From Streptomyces parvus (GTDB taxonomy: Bacteria; Actinomycetota; Actinomycetes; Streptomycetales; Streptomycetaceae): a DNA stretch of 64,000 bases. Below are positions 1-8,275 of this stretch, in pieces. The notes beneath the pieces were generated by a model. The model ran no database searches. It was not told the origin of the DNA and saw nothing but the letters and a program-made list of their open reading frames with translations. Location: contig NZ_BMRY01000017.1 of the NCBI RefSeq assembly GCF_014648875.1, forward strand, positions 52,385 to 116,384, given 5' to 3'. A program made the translations under genes and the position numbers. Position 1 is the first letter of the stretch; each line of letters starts with the position of its first letter.

Positions 1-420
1 CTGCGCGTCGCCCGGCAGCTCGTGATGTACCTGAAGCGGCAGAGCGGGCAGAGCCAGTTCAGCGTTCCGCTGGAGCGGGTCTCGGCGACCCGGCGCATCG
101 AGGACCTCCGGCACCACATCCTGCGCAACATCGGCCGTCGGCTCACCGTCGTGGACCTCGCGGAGTACGCGCATGTCAGCGACCGCCACCTGACCCGGAT
201 CTTCAAGACCGAGCTCGGCATGACCCCGCACGCCTACATCGAGTCCGTACGGGTCGAGAAGGCCCGTAACGAGCTGGAGTCCTCCGATTCCACCCTCGAA
301 CGCATCGCCACCGTCTGCGGGTTCGGGACGGTGGACACGCTGGTGCGGGCGTTCCGGCGGCGGTTGAACGCGACGCCGACGGAGTACCGGAGCCGGTTCC
401 GGTCCACCCCCGTCTGCTGA
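1..420 (+). CDS. GlxA-type AraC-family regulator, C-terminal part (5' end outside window)
   Basis: The reading frame is already open at base 1, so this is the C-terminal part (about 139 residues) of a longer protein. It holds two helix-turn-helix motifs of the AraC DNA-binding domain: the first around 'LTVVDLAEYAHVSDRHLTRIFK', of which the core is VSDRHLTRIF, and the second around 'IATVCGFGTVDTLVRAFRR' (core CGFGTVDTLVRAF). The segment just before it (ARQLVMYLKRQSGQSQFS) is typical of the linker after the DJ-1/PfpI-like domain in the GlxA subfamily, so the missing N-terminus is probably that domain. Function is DNA binding; the effector is unknown. It ends 100 nt before a convergent gene and the two share a hairpin terminator. 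Confidence 0.85.
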   Translation: MRVARQLVMYLKRQSGQSQFSVPLERVSATRRIEDLRHHILRNIGRRLTVVDLAEYAHVSDRHLTRIFKTELGMTPHAYIESVRVEKARNELESSDSTLERIATVCGFGTVDTLVRAFRRRLNATPTEYRSRFRSTPVC

Positions 421-459
421 CAGGGGTGTGGGGGCGGTCCCCTGAGGGGGCGGAAACCC

Positions 460-497
460 GAGGGGGTGGTGAGCCGGACCCGGCTCACCACCCCCTC
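460..497. terminator. Bidirectional hairpin terminator, 18-bp stem
   Basis: An 18-base inverted repeat (460-477 with 480-497) leaves only 2 nt between arms. It lies between the convergent AraC-type gene and the surface-protein gene, so it can stop transcription from both sides. No T-run follows, as is usual in Streptomyces. Confidence 0.8.
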
Positions 498-520
498 AGG
501 GCTTCATGCGTGACGGAGCG

Positions 521-1861
521 TCAGGCGTCCGTGCCCGTCTTCCGGCGGCGGGCCACGAACACCGCCGCCGCGCCGAGCAGCACGGCCGCACCGCCGGCGA
601 GGGCGATCGGGGTGGTGGCGGAGGATGATCCCGTCGCGGCGAGGCTGCCGTTCGAGCCGGTGCTCGCCGGGGTGCCCGACACCGAACCCTGCGGGGTGGT
701 GCCGGTGTTGCCGGGCCTCGGGGTCGTGGAGGGCTTGGCGTCCCCCGTCTTGCCGGGCTTGCTGCCGGCCGCCTTGACGTCGAACTCGTACATGTCGAGG
801 TCGGGCGCTCCGCCGCAGCTGCCGTCCTCGTTGAAGAAGTCGGCCGCGAAGAACGCGACGCCGTTGCCGGCCGGGGTGGCCTTGTCGAGGGTGAGGCGCA
901 GCTTCACATCGGCGTGCGCGCCGGGCTTCAGCGCGCCCACGCCGTCGATGTAGTCGTCCGAGTCGGCGTTCTGCCACTTCGGGGCGGACTTGGTGGACCA
1001 CTGGAGGCGGAAGAACTTGCCCGTGTCCTTGAGGCCGCTCCTGTCGGTCGCGTGGACCGAGACGAACGCGAGGACCTCGTCCATGTGCCGGTCGGAGCCG
1101 TTGGTCACCCGGAGGGAGAAGTCGGTGGACGTCCCCGCGACGAGCTTGTCCGGCAGGCCGGTGACCTTGGAGGTGAGGTCGAGCTCGGGCTCGCAGGCCC
1201 CGCCTTCCTTGCCCTCCTCGCCTTCCCCGGCCTCTTCGGCTTCCTTGATGGCCTTCGCCAGCGCGGCGTCGGCCGCGACCTTCACGGCGAGCGCGTTCTC
1301 CGCCGCGTTCTGCAGCACGCCGTAGGCGCGGACCGCCGCGACCCGTGCGTCGTCGAGCTTCTCCTCGGCCTCGGCAGCCGCGTTGTCCGCAGCCGTCTTC
1401 GCGGTGGCGGCCGTCGTGGCGGTCGCCTCGGCCTCGGAGAGCGCGGTCTCGGCCGCGGTCCTCTCCTCCTCCGTGGCGTTCTCGGTCAGGGCGTCGAGCG
1501 CGGCCTTCGCGTCGGTCACGGCCTGGTCGGCGGTGGTCTTCGCGGCGGCGGCGTCCTTGGCGGCCTGATCGGCGGCGGCCGAGGCCACCGCGAGGGGGTG
1601 GGTGCCGCTGACCTCACTGAGGTCGTCGAGCGTCTTCTCCAGCTCGATGCGCCCCGCGGCCTCCGCCTTGGCCGCCTTGTCGTACGCCTTCTGCGCCTCG
1701 GCGGCCGCCTCCTCCAGCTCCTTGATGGTCGGCTTGCTCTGCTTCTCCTGCGTCTGCGCCGCCGGCTTGGCGTCGGCGTACGCGGGGCTCACGGAGAGCA
1801 GCGCGGCAGGGGTGGTCACGGCGAGGGCGACAGCGGTGGCGAGTACGCGGCGAATCTTCAC
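521..1861 (-). CDS. Sortase-anchored (LAATG) coiled-coil surface protein
   Basis: A 446-residue exported wall protein. Residues 1-29 form a signal peptide ending in SPAYA. Residues about 40-225 are an Ala/Glu/Lys-rich, heptad-like coiled coil. Residues about 235-375 form a globular region with two cysteines (CGG and CEPELDL areas) that may be Ig-like. A Gly/Ser/Thr linker then leads to the sorting signal: LAATG, a hydrophobic helix and RRRKTGTDA. LAxTG motifs are used by class E sortases of streptomycetes, so covalent attachment to peptidoglycan is expected. The start is GTG with AAGGGAA four bases upstream. No sortase gene is in view. The ligand is unknown. The extended helical stalk suggests an adhesin-like spacer, which is inference. 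Confidence 0.75.
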   Translation of the reverse strand: MKIRRVLATAVALAVTTPAALLSVSPAYADAKPAAQTQEKQSKPTIKELEEAAAEAQKAYDKAAKAEAAGRIELEKTLDDLSEVSGTHPLAVASAAADQAAKDAAAAKTTADQAVTDAKAALDALTENATEEERTAAETALSEAEATATTAATAKTAADNAAAEAEEKLDDARVAAVRAYGVLQNAAENALAVKVAADAALAKAIKEAEEAGEGEEGKEGGACEPELDLTSKVTGLPDKLVAGTSTDFSLRVTNGSDRHMDEVLAFVSVHATDRSGLKDTGKFFRLQWSTKSAPKWQNADSDDYIDGVGALKPGAHADVKLRLTLDKATPAGNGVAFFAADFFNEDGSCGGAPDLDMYEFDVKAAGSKPGKTGDAKPSTTPRPGNTGTTPQGSVSGTPASTGSNGSLAATGSSSATTPIALAGGAAVLLGAAAVFVARRRKTGTDA

Positions 1862-2515
1862 AGGTTCCCTTGGGTCGGCTCCGGGAGGAGGTCGAGCGGT
1901 GGTGCGGCGAGCGGCGAGCGGCGTTCCGGCAGTTCGGAGGTGAGGCGGTGGGTGCGTGAGTACGGAGAGAGGCGGCTGCCACGGCGGAATGGATCACGCG
2001 GGCTGCCTGCGCCGATCGTATGGGGATTCTGTGACGGTGCCGGGTGAATATTCGGGGGCCCGGGGCCGGGGCGGTGTCACACGGAGCGGACAGACGTCGC
2101 CAAAGCGTGCAGTTGCCCTCGATTTCTGTGTTTTCGCTGTGACGAAGGCCATGCGGGAGCGTCCCGGTGGCTCAGTGATCGACCGCACTCGCTGCTGAGC
2201 GCCTGAGCGCCTGAGCGCCTGGACGCCTGGCCCCGGCGCCTGACCCCGGCGCCTGAGTCGGGGCGGGCCCAATCCTCCTGCCGTACGGCTACGAATCACT
2301 GGTGAGAGACAGACCGGCTCCCCTCGTACGGCAGGTGGGACCCATGACCGCACGCCAACTGCTCACCCCCGATCTTCCGCCCCGCTGTGCCACGCCGGAC
2401 CTTCCCGGAGCCTGCGTCCCGACGGCATCGCCCCCGGGGACCCAAGGCGTACCGCGCCCGCGCCCGCGACCGCCGTCCGCGGCGACCCGGCCCCGGCCCC
2501 GGGAGTGAGTGCGCC
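1862..2515. other. Non-coding stretch with short tandem repeats
   Basis: About 650 nt with no convincing gene. It must hold the promoter of the surface protein near its low end. A 54-codon reading frame at 2344-2508 (+) starts with ATG and a weak GGTGGG, but it is Pro/Arg-rich and resembles no known protein, so it is not called. Short repeats occur at 2195-2226. Confidence 0.5.
2195..2226. repeat. 8-nt tandem repeat, four copies
   Basis: Three exact copies of CTGAGCGC and one variant (CTGGACGC) run head to tail. They are followed by two GGCGCCTGA units. The repeats lie in intergenic DNA and probably arose by slippage. Confidence 0.8.
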
Positions 2516-2557
2516 GCGGCCCGCCGTGTGGTGTGCGCACACCACACGGCGGGCCGC
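2516..2557. terminator. 42-bp perfect palindrome, likely terminator
   Basis: Two 21-base arms (2516-2536 and 2537-2557) are exact reverse complements with no spacer. The palindrome lies 20 nt after the stop of the spore-associated protein gene on the minus strand. It would form a very stable hairpin or cruciform. Confidence 0.8.
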
Positions 2558-2577
2558 TGACGTTCAGTGCGGGACCG

Positions 2578-3051
2578 TCACCGGTTCGCGGCCAGGGAGC
2601 CGCAGTTGGTGCCGTTCTTGCCCGCCACCTCGCCGGAGATCTCGCCGCGCCACGTCACGCACAGGCCGCGTGCGTCGAGGTGGACCGGCCCCGCGTACGT
2701 GGTGAAGTACCCCGTGTCCGTGACCCACGTGGTGGGCGAGGCGAAGCCGAGCGAGGCCGTCATGTGCACGGCCTTCCCGGGCTTGGTGCGGATGGTCACC
2801 ACACAGTTCTTGCCGGTGGCGGAGTTGTACGTGAGGAAGACCGTGCCCTTGGTGCCGATCTGCGCGGAGTTCACCACGGCGTAGCCGCTGCCGCAGACTC
2901 CGTTGTACTGCGCGGCTGCGGCCTTCGGTGCCGCGGCGGCCCGGTGGGCGGCCGGCTCGGCCGCGACGGCGGCCGGTGCGAGCGCGACCGCGGCACAGGC
3001 GGTGGCGGTGACAGCGGCGCCGATGGCTGACGCCCGTCGGATGTTGATCAT
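2578..3051 (-). CDS. Secreted spore-associated protein A family protein
   Basis: A small secreted protein of 157 residues. The start is the ATG at 3051, because GGGGAA sits just upstream and a classical signal peptide follows (MINIRRAS, a hydrophobic stretch, cleavage near AVAAEP). The mature part carries the signature of the Streptomyces SapA family: YNGVCGSGY, GTVFLTYNS, KNCVVTIR, YAGPVHLDARGLCVTW and a final NGTNCG. Four conserved cysteines probably form two disulfides. SapA was found on aerial mycelium and spores of S. coelicolor; its biochemical role is not established. It is a monocistronic unit with its own strong terminator downstream. Confidence 0.8.
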   Translation of the reverse strand: MINIRRASAIGAAVTATACAAVALAPAAVAAEPAAHRAAAAPKAAAAQYNGVCGSGYAVVNSAQIGTKGTVFLTYNSATGKNCVVTIRTKPGKAVHMTASLGFASPTTWVTDTGYFTTYAGPVHLDARGLCVTWRGEISGEVAGKNGTNCGSLAANR

Positions 3052-3321
3052 GTCGTTCCCCGGTTTCTTGATTCGTTCACTGCGCGGCGCCTGGTCGGGC
3101 GCCCGGCTCCCCACCCCTCGAAGTGGTGTGAGTCACACCCTGTCGGACAGGTCGTGACGCGGAGGAGTTGTGCTGTTTGCGCGCTGTTACGAATTCATGA
3201 CACAAGGGGACAAGATCACCTTTATTGATCACGGGTGCGGCGGCTCCCGGCGATGAGTTCCGGGCGCGTCCGGGGTCTCATACGGCAGACCTGGTCATGA
3301 CGCAGTCGAGTGGAGGCAGCC

Positions 3322-3963
3322 GTGAAGAGCGACGCGAAGCGCGGGATCTGGCGCATGGTGCACGCCGAGCGCGCGGCGCTGGTGGACGACCTCGCGGGGC
3401 TGGACGCCGGGCAGTGGGCGACGCCGTCGCTCTGCGCGGGGTGGACCGTGCACGATGTGGCCGCCCATCTCGTGGACACCGCGCTCACGACCCGTATCGG
3501 CTTCGTGGCCGGACTCGTGCGGGCGCGGTTCGACTTCGACCTGCAGAACGCGCGCGGCGTGGAGCTCCGGCGTGGGGCGACGCCCGCGGAGGCGCTGGAG
3601 CGGCTGCGCCGGGTGGTGTCGCGGACGACCACGCCTCCGGCCTCGCTCGACACCCGGCTGGTCGAGGAGGTCGTGCACGGCGAGGACATCCGGCGGGCGG
3701 TGGGCCTGGCCCGCTCCTATCCGCGGGAGGCGCTGGTCCGGGCGTTGCGTCTCCAGGTGCGGACTCCGGCGTCGTTCGGCGGGGCGAGGGAGGCGGTGGC
3801 GTCCGTCCGGCTGACGGCGACGGACGCCGACCTGTCGATCGGGGAGGGGCCGGAGGTGGCGGGCCCCGCCCTGTCCCTGCTTCTGGCCGTGTCCGGCCGC
3901 CGGGTGGCGCTCGACGAACTGGACGGGCCGGGGTTGGGAACGCTGGCGGGGGCCGCGGCCTGA
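3322..3963 (+). CDS. Maleylpyruvate isomerase family, mycothiol-dependent enzyme (DinB-like)
   Basis: A 213-residue cytoplasmic protein of the mycothiol-dependent maleylpyruvate isomerase / TIGR03083 superfamily. It shows the family N-terminus (AERAALVDDLAGL, then SLCAGWTVHDVAAHL) and a VVHGEDIRRAVG stretch that supplies metal-binding His and Glu/Asp of the four-helix DinB-like fold. The start is GTG 3322, since GGAGG lies 5 nt upstream; a GTG at 3310 is also in frame. Members use mycothiol as cofactor for isomerisation or S-transfer. The substrate here is unknown. Its 3' end converges with the next gene. Confidence 0.75.
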   Translation: MKSDAKRGIWRMVHAERAALVDDLAGLDAGQWATPSLCAGWTVHDVAAHLVDTALTTRIGFVAGLVRARFDFDLQNARGVELRRGATPAEALERLRRVVSRTTTPPASLDTRLVEEVVHGEDIRRAVGLARSYPREALVRALRLQVRTPASFGGAREAVASVRLTATDADLSIGEGPEVAGPALSLLLAVSGRRVALDELDGPGLGTLAGAAA

Positions 3964-3976
3964 GGGGCCCGTGGTG

Positions 3977-4651
3977 TCAGCCGGTGATCTCGAAGAGCTC
4001 GAACTGCTCCCAGGAGCCGGTCACTTCGAGGGACCGGGCGCGCAGCGCGTACTGGAGCGAACCCGTGTAGCTGTTCTCCATGGCGACGAAGCGGCCGTTC
4101 AGCGCGGACTGGAGCGCCCAGCGGTCCAGGTCCTCGTTGTAGTAGAGCGTGAACCGCTCCCAGGTGCCCGCGCCGGTCGAACGGGCGCGCAGGACGTTCT
4201 GTGAATTGCCGGTGTAGTTCCCCTCGACCGCGACATAGCGGTTGTTCGCCAGGGACTTCAGTGCGTACGTCTGGGTGGCCTCGTGCCATTCGAAGGCGAA
4301 GCCCTCCCAGGCGCCGGTCACCGCTGCGGAACGCGCCCGCAGGGCACCGGTGTTGGGGGCGGCGTAGTTCTTCTCGGTGGCCGTGAACTTTCCGTTGCGG
4401 ACCGACTTGAGGGCGAACGTTCCGGAGTCGGCCGCCCGCGCGGAGGTGCTGCGGCCCGTGGCGGCCGGGGTCTGGGCTCTTCCGTCGGCCCCGGCGAATC
4501 TCGCCAGCTCGGGCCCGTCCACCGTCTCCCACCCGGCGGGCGCGGCGGCCGGCTGGTCGTTCCGCGGTGCGGCGCCCGCCGCAGGGGCGGCGAGGGCGGA
4601 TGCGGCCAGCAGGGCGCTCAGGGAGAGGAGGGCGGAGGTCATACGTCGCAC
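3977..4651 (-). CDS. Secreted fascin-like beta-trefoil protein
   Basis: An exported protein of about 224 residues. GTG 4651 (AGGAAG just before it) gives a signal peptide VRRMTSALLSLSALLAASA ending near GAAP; ATG 4642 or 4666 are alternatives. The mature part has three repeats of about 45 residues of the fascin/actin-crosslinking type (GTFALKSVRNGKF.., QTYALKSLANNRYV.., DRWALQSALNGRFV..), each followed by 'RARS...WE.F'. Such beta-trefoils bind carbohydrates or other surfaces. No catalytic domain is present, so a lectin-like or matrix role is inferred. Upstream lies an unusually AT-rich divergent promoter region. Confidence 0.7.
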   Translation of the reverse strand: MRRMTSALLSLSALLAASALAAPAAGAAPRNDQPAAAPAGWETVDGPELARFAGADGRAQTPAATGRSTSARAADSGTFALKSVRNGKFTATEKNYAAPNTGALRARSAAVTGAWEGFAFEWHEATQTYALKSLANNRYVAVEGNYTGNSQNVLRARSTGAGTWERFTLYYNEDLDRWALQSALNGRFVAMENSYTGSLQYALRARSLEVTGSWEQFELFEITG

Positions 4652-5005
4652 AGGTCTTCCTCGCATGGTGTCGATGGATTCCGCGACGGAGGGAAATGGG
4701 GGCGCCGACCGCTGCTCGTGCGTTTGTCGGAAATCGCCTTTTCTCCGCGACGGTGCCGGTCGAATGGGCCGGTCAAGTGGGCCCAGAATAAGGGTTTTTC
4801 GTTATTTCCGGCAATCCTTTTATGGGGCTTGGGTAATTCCTTTCGGTGACATGGTGAATATTCCGCTCCGCAGTATTGCGTTCACCTTGACGTGGCCTCC
4901 GTCGCCGGACAGGGGCGCCTGTCCTCTTTCCTGCGTGACGTGCACCCGACAGAATCCAAGGGTTACCGCCCGGTCCGACCCCCCACGGCCCTTGGAGGCA
5001 CCCGC
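4652..5005. other. AT-rich divergent intergenic region
   Basis: About 350 nt between divergent secreted-protein genes. The part around 4720-4890 is far lower in GC than its surroundings (for example GGTTTTTCGTTATTTC and ATGGTGAATATTCC). It probably holds both promoters; a TTGACG at about 4888 could be a -35 box for the PI-PLC gene. No gene is seen. Confidence 0.5.
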
Positions 5006-5941
5006 ATGTCCACCCCCGCGCACACGCCCGAGTCCGCGTCCCCGTCCCGTCCCTCCCGCAGAGGCTTCCTGGCCGGTGCCCTCGCCGTGTCCGCCACCGC
5101 GATCGTGGGCACGGCACCCGCCGTCGCCGCCACCCGGGAGAAGGCCCGGGCGGTCCGGGGGACGCAGGACTGGATGGCCGCCCTGCCCGACGGCACCGCG
5201 CTCCAGCGGCTGACGATCCCGGGGACGCACGACTCGGGGGCCCGGTTCGGCGGGCCCTGGTCGGAGTGTCAGAACACGACGATCGCCCAGCAGTTGACCA
5301 GCGGCATCCGCTTCCTCGACGTACGGTGCCGGCTCATCGACGGCTCGTTCGCGATCCACCACGGGGCGTCGTTCCAGAACATGATGTTCGGCGATGTCCT
5401 CATCGCCTGCCGGGACTTCCTCGCCGCCCGCCCCACCGAGACCGTGCTGATGCGGGTCAAGCAGGAGCACTCCTCCGCGAGCGACGCCGCGTTCCGGGCG
5501 GTCTTCGACGACTACCTCGACCGGCGGGGCTGGCGCTCCCTGTTCCGCCTCGACTCCACTCTCCCCGACCTCGGCGGGGCTCGCGGCAAGGTGGTGCTGC
5601 TCGCGGACAACGGCGGGCTGCCCGGGGTGCGGTACGCGGACCCGGCGCTCTTCGACATCCAGGACGACTACATGGCGGAGCCGTTCGCCAAGTACCCGAA
5701 GATCGAAGCGCAGTTCCGCAAGGCGGCCGCGCAGCCCGGGAAGTTCTACATGAACTACGTCTCCACCGCCGCCCTGATGCCGCCCCGCTGGAACGCCGAC
5801 CGCCTCAACCCGCAGGTGCACTCCTTCCTGGAGCGCGCGGAGACCGCCGGGTGGACCGGGCTCGGCATCGTCCCGCTGGACTACCCGAACCAGCGGTCCG
5901 GGCTCGTCGAGTCGCTGATCCGGCACAACCCGGTGGGGTGA
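5006..5941 (+). CDS. Tat-exported phosphatidylinositol-specific phospholipase C-type protein
   Basis: A 311-residue secreted enzyme. The ATG at 5006 follows GGAGG at 7 nt and opens a twin-arginine signal (SRRGFLAGALAVSA). The PLC-X domain shows the first catalytic His in LTIPGTHDSG (about residue 75), FLDVRCR, and the second His in AIHHGASF (about 118-119). A later KFYMNYVS-type region and LGIVPLDYPN fit bacterial PI-PLC. Known members cleave phosphatidylinositol to diacylglycerol and inositol 1,2-cyclic phosphate without calcium. The gene stands alone and converges with the histidine kinase gene 13 nt downstream. Confidence 0.85.
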   Translation: MSTPAHTPESASPSRPSRRGFLAGALAVSATAIVGTAPAVAATREKARAVRGTQDWMAALPDGTALQRLTIPGTHDSGARFGGPWSECQNTTIAQQLTSGIRFLDVRCRLIDGSFAIHHGASFQNMMFGDVLIACRDFLAARPTETVLMRVKQEHSSASDAAFRAVFDDYLDRRGWRSLFRLDSTLPDLGGARGKVVLLADNGGLPGVRYADPALFDIQDDYMAEPFAKYPKIEAQFRKAAAQPGKFYMNYVSTAALMPPRWNADRLNPQVHSFLERAETAGWTGLGIVPLDYPNQRSGLVESLIRHNPVG

Positions 5942-5953
5942 GCCCGGCAGCCC

Positions 5954-7468
5954 TCACATCTCCGGCGGCGGCGTCGGCGCCCCCGGCAGCGTCAGGGACG
6001 CCACCGTGCCGGGGCCCCCGTCCGGGGCCGGGAGCAGGGTGATCGTGCCGCCCGCCTGGTGCACCGTACGGGCCACGATGGACAGGCCCAGGCCCGAGCC
6101 GGGGAGCTGGCGGGCGGTCGGGGAGCGCCAGAAGCGTTCGAAGACGTGGGGGAGTTCCTCGGCGGGGATGCCGGGGCCCCGGTCCCGTACCGTCAGTTCG
6201 CCCCGGTGCAGCCGCACGTCGACCGTGGCGCGCGGCGGGCTGAACTTCACCGCGTTGTCCAGGACGTTGACGATCGCCCGCTCCAGGGCCGCAGGCTCCG
6301 CCCGTACGTACCAGGGGGCCAGGTCCTCCGTGATCGTCAGCTCCGGGCCGCGCAGGCGGGCTCGGCGCAGGGCGGAGCGGGTGACCTCGTGCAGGGCCAC
6401 CACCTGGAGCGGGCCCGGCTCGGCCGCGTCGGGGCGGGCCAGCTCCTGGAGGTCGCCGATCAGCGCGGCCAGCTCCGTCATCTGGGCCTTCACCGAGGCC
6501 ATCAGCGCCTTGCGGTCCTCCGGCGGGATCACCCGGCCCGTCTCGTCGCTGCGGGCCAGCAGCTCCACGTTCGTCCGCAGCGAGGTCAGCGGGGTGCGCA
6601 GCTCATGGCCCGCGTCCGCGATCAGCTGGGACTGGCGGTCGCGGGAGGAGGCGAGCTGGGCGGCCATCGAGTTGAAGGAGGCCGACAGACGGGCGATCTC
6701 GTCCTCGCCGTCGACGGGGATGCGGACGGTCAGGTCCTCCGTGCGCGCGACGTGTTCGACCGCCTCCGTCAGCTCGTCCACCGGGCGCAGACCCGCCCGC
6801 GCCACCCACAGTCCCGCCGCGCCCGCGCCGACCACGCCGATGCCGCCGACCAGGACCAGCACCCAGGCGAGCGTGGACAGCGGTGCGTCGATCTCGCTGA
6901 GCGGGCGGGCCACCGAGACCGCCAGCTCGTTGTTGGCCTGGCCGGAGCTGACCACCGGCGGCAGCTTGCGGGTGTAGACCCGCATGTCCTCCCCGCGCTC
7001 GTTCTCCGTCGTGTGCAGGGCGTCGTCCTCCCGCCCCGCCGCCACCGCGATGTCGCTGGGCTGGGCGGGGACGGGCGTCGTGTTCGGGGCCGTGCAGTAG
7101 TCGCCGTTCGCCGCGACGATCTGCACGGTGTACTGGCCGGGGAACTCCTGGGCGGGCAACTGCCCGCCGCTCAGGCACGAGGACAGCAGATCGCGCATCG
7201 GCGCGTTGTCCATCTTCGCGTTGCGCAACGAGTCGTCGAGCTGGTCCTCCAACTGCTCCCGGGTCACGAACCAGCACGCCACCGCCACTGCCGCGACCGC
7301 CACCGCCACCGCCGTGGCCACCAGCAGCGCCAGCCGTGAGCGCAGCGGCAGCGCCCGGAACCGGCGCAGCGGACCCCTGCCCCGCCGGCCCCGCCCGTCC
7401 GGGACGGCCGTCGACCCGGACGTCCCACCCTGCTCCCGGCCGTCCGCGACGGGCGCCGACCCGCTCAC
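5954..7468 (-). CDS. cssS: CssS-like sensor histidine kinase
   Basis: A 504-residue membrane kinase. Membrane segments lie at about 45-67 and 199-222, with an extracellular sensor domain between them. HAMP covers about 222-275, HisKA has the phospho-acceptor His288 in DAGHELRTPLTSL, and the ATPase domain carries NVLDNAVKFSPP, DRGPGIP and GSGLGLSIV. Its ATG overlaps the stop of the response-regulator gene by 4 nt, so the two are translationally coupled. An HtrA-type protease gene lies directly upstream. The layout matches the S. lividans/S. coelicolor CssRS secretion-stress system (SCO4155/4156) and mycobacterial MprAB-PepD. The gene name rests on this context. Confidence 0.8.
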   Translation of the reverse strand: MSGSAPVADGREQGGTSGSTAVPDGRGRRGRGPLRRFRALPLRSRLALLVATAVAVAVAAVAVACWFVTREQLEDQLDDSLRNAKMDNAPMRDLLSSCLSGGQLPAQEFPGQYTVQIVAANGDYCTAPNTTPVPAQPSDIAVAAGREDDALHTTENERGEDMRVYTRKLPPVVSSGQANNELAVSVARPLSEIDAPLSTLAWVLVLVGGIGVVGAGAAGLWVARAGLRPVDELTEAVEHVARTEDLTVRIPVDGEDEIARLSASFNSMAAQLASSRDRQSQLIADAGHELRTPLTSLRTNVELLARSDETGRVIPPEDRKALMASVKAQMTELAALIGDLQELARPDAAEPGPLQVVALHEVTRSALRRARLRGPELTITEDLAPWYVRAEPAALERAIVNVLDNAVKFSPPRATVDVRLHRGELTVRDRGPGIPAEELPHVFERFWRSPTARQLPGSGLGLSIVARTVHQAGGTITLLPAPDGGPGTVASLTLPGAPTPPPEM

Positions 7469-8205
7469 GCCTCCCCGCTCCCGCCCGTCCGCAGCGCGTA
7501 GCCCACCCCGCGCACGGTGTGGACGAGGCGCGGCTCGCCGCCCGCCTCCGTCTTGCGGCGCAGATACATCACGTACACGTCCAGGGAGTTGGAGCTCGGC
7601 TCGAAGTCGAAGCCCCAGACGGCCTTGAGGATCTGCTCCCGGGTCAGCACCTGGCGCGGGTGGGACAGGAACATCTCCAGCAGCGTGAACTCCGTACGGG
7701 TCAGTTCGACCCGGCGCTCGCCCCTCGTGACCTCGCGGGTCGCCAGATCCATCCGCAGGTCCGCGAAGGACAGCACGTCGTCGTCGGGGGCCTGTGCGCC
7801 CGCCGCCGCTGCCGACGCGTAACTGCTGCGGCGCAGCAGGGCCCGGATCCGGGCGAACAGCTCGTCCAGCTCGAACGGCTTGACCAGGTAGTCGTCCGCC
7901 CCGGCGTCGAGCCCGGTGACCCGGTCCCCGACGGTGTCGCGGGCGGTGAGCATCAGGATGGGCGTGGTCGAGCCGGTGGCCCGGATGCGGCGGGCGGCGG
8001 TGAGCCCGTCCATCCGGGGCATCTGGATGTCCAGGACGATGAGGTCGGGGGCGTACGCCTCGGCCATCGCCAGGGCGTCGTACCCGTCGACCGCGACCTG
8101 CGTCCCGTACCCCTCGAAGGCGAGGCTGCGCCGCAGCGCCTCGCGCACGGCCGGCTCGTCGTCGACGATCAGGATGCGCTGGGGATCGTCTTCGGCGGGG
8201 CTCAT
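7465..8205 (-). CDS. cssR: CssR-like OmpR-family response regulator
   Basis: A 246-residue regulator. The receiver domain has the acidic pair in LIVDDEP, phospho-acceptor Asp59 (VLDIQMP), the Thr in MLTAR and the Lys in DYLVKPF. The C-terminal winged helix ends with the usual VHTVRGVGYAL. It is encoded upstream of and overlaps its cognate kinase by 4 nt. The protease gene lies 70 nt upstream on the same strand. In S. lividans the homologous pair responds to misfolded secreted protein and induces HtrA-like proteases. This assignment uses synteny as well as domains. Confidence 0.8.
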   Translation of the reverse strand: MSPAEDDPQRILIVDDEPAVREALRRSLAFEGYGTQVAVDGYDALAMAEAYAPDLIVLDIQMPRMDGLTAARRIRATGSTTPILMLTARDTVGDRVTGLDAGADDYLVKPFELDELFARIRALLRRSSYASAAAAGAQAPDDDVLSFADLRMDLATREVTRGERRVELTRTEFTLLEMFLSHPRQVLTREQILKAVWGFDFEPSSNSLDVYVMYLRRKTEAGGEPRLVHTVRGVGYALRTGGSGEA

Positions 8206-8275
8206 CGCTGTCTGGTCCTCTTCTCGTGTCGACCCGGTCCGTCCGCCCTGCGCGGGCGCTCTCAGCCTCGCACGG

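Noticed and set aside
2344..2508. Small plus-strand frame starting MTARQLLTPDLPP
   Set aside because: Weak ribosome site, Pro/Arg-rich end and no known similarity; codon bias is not convincing.
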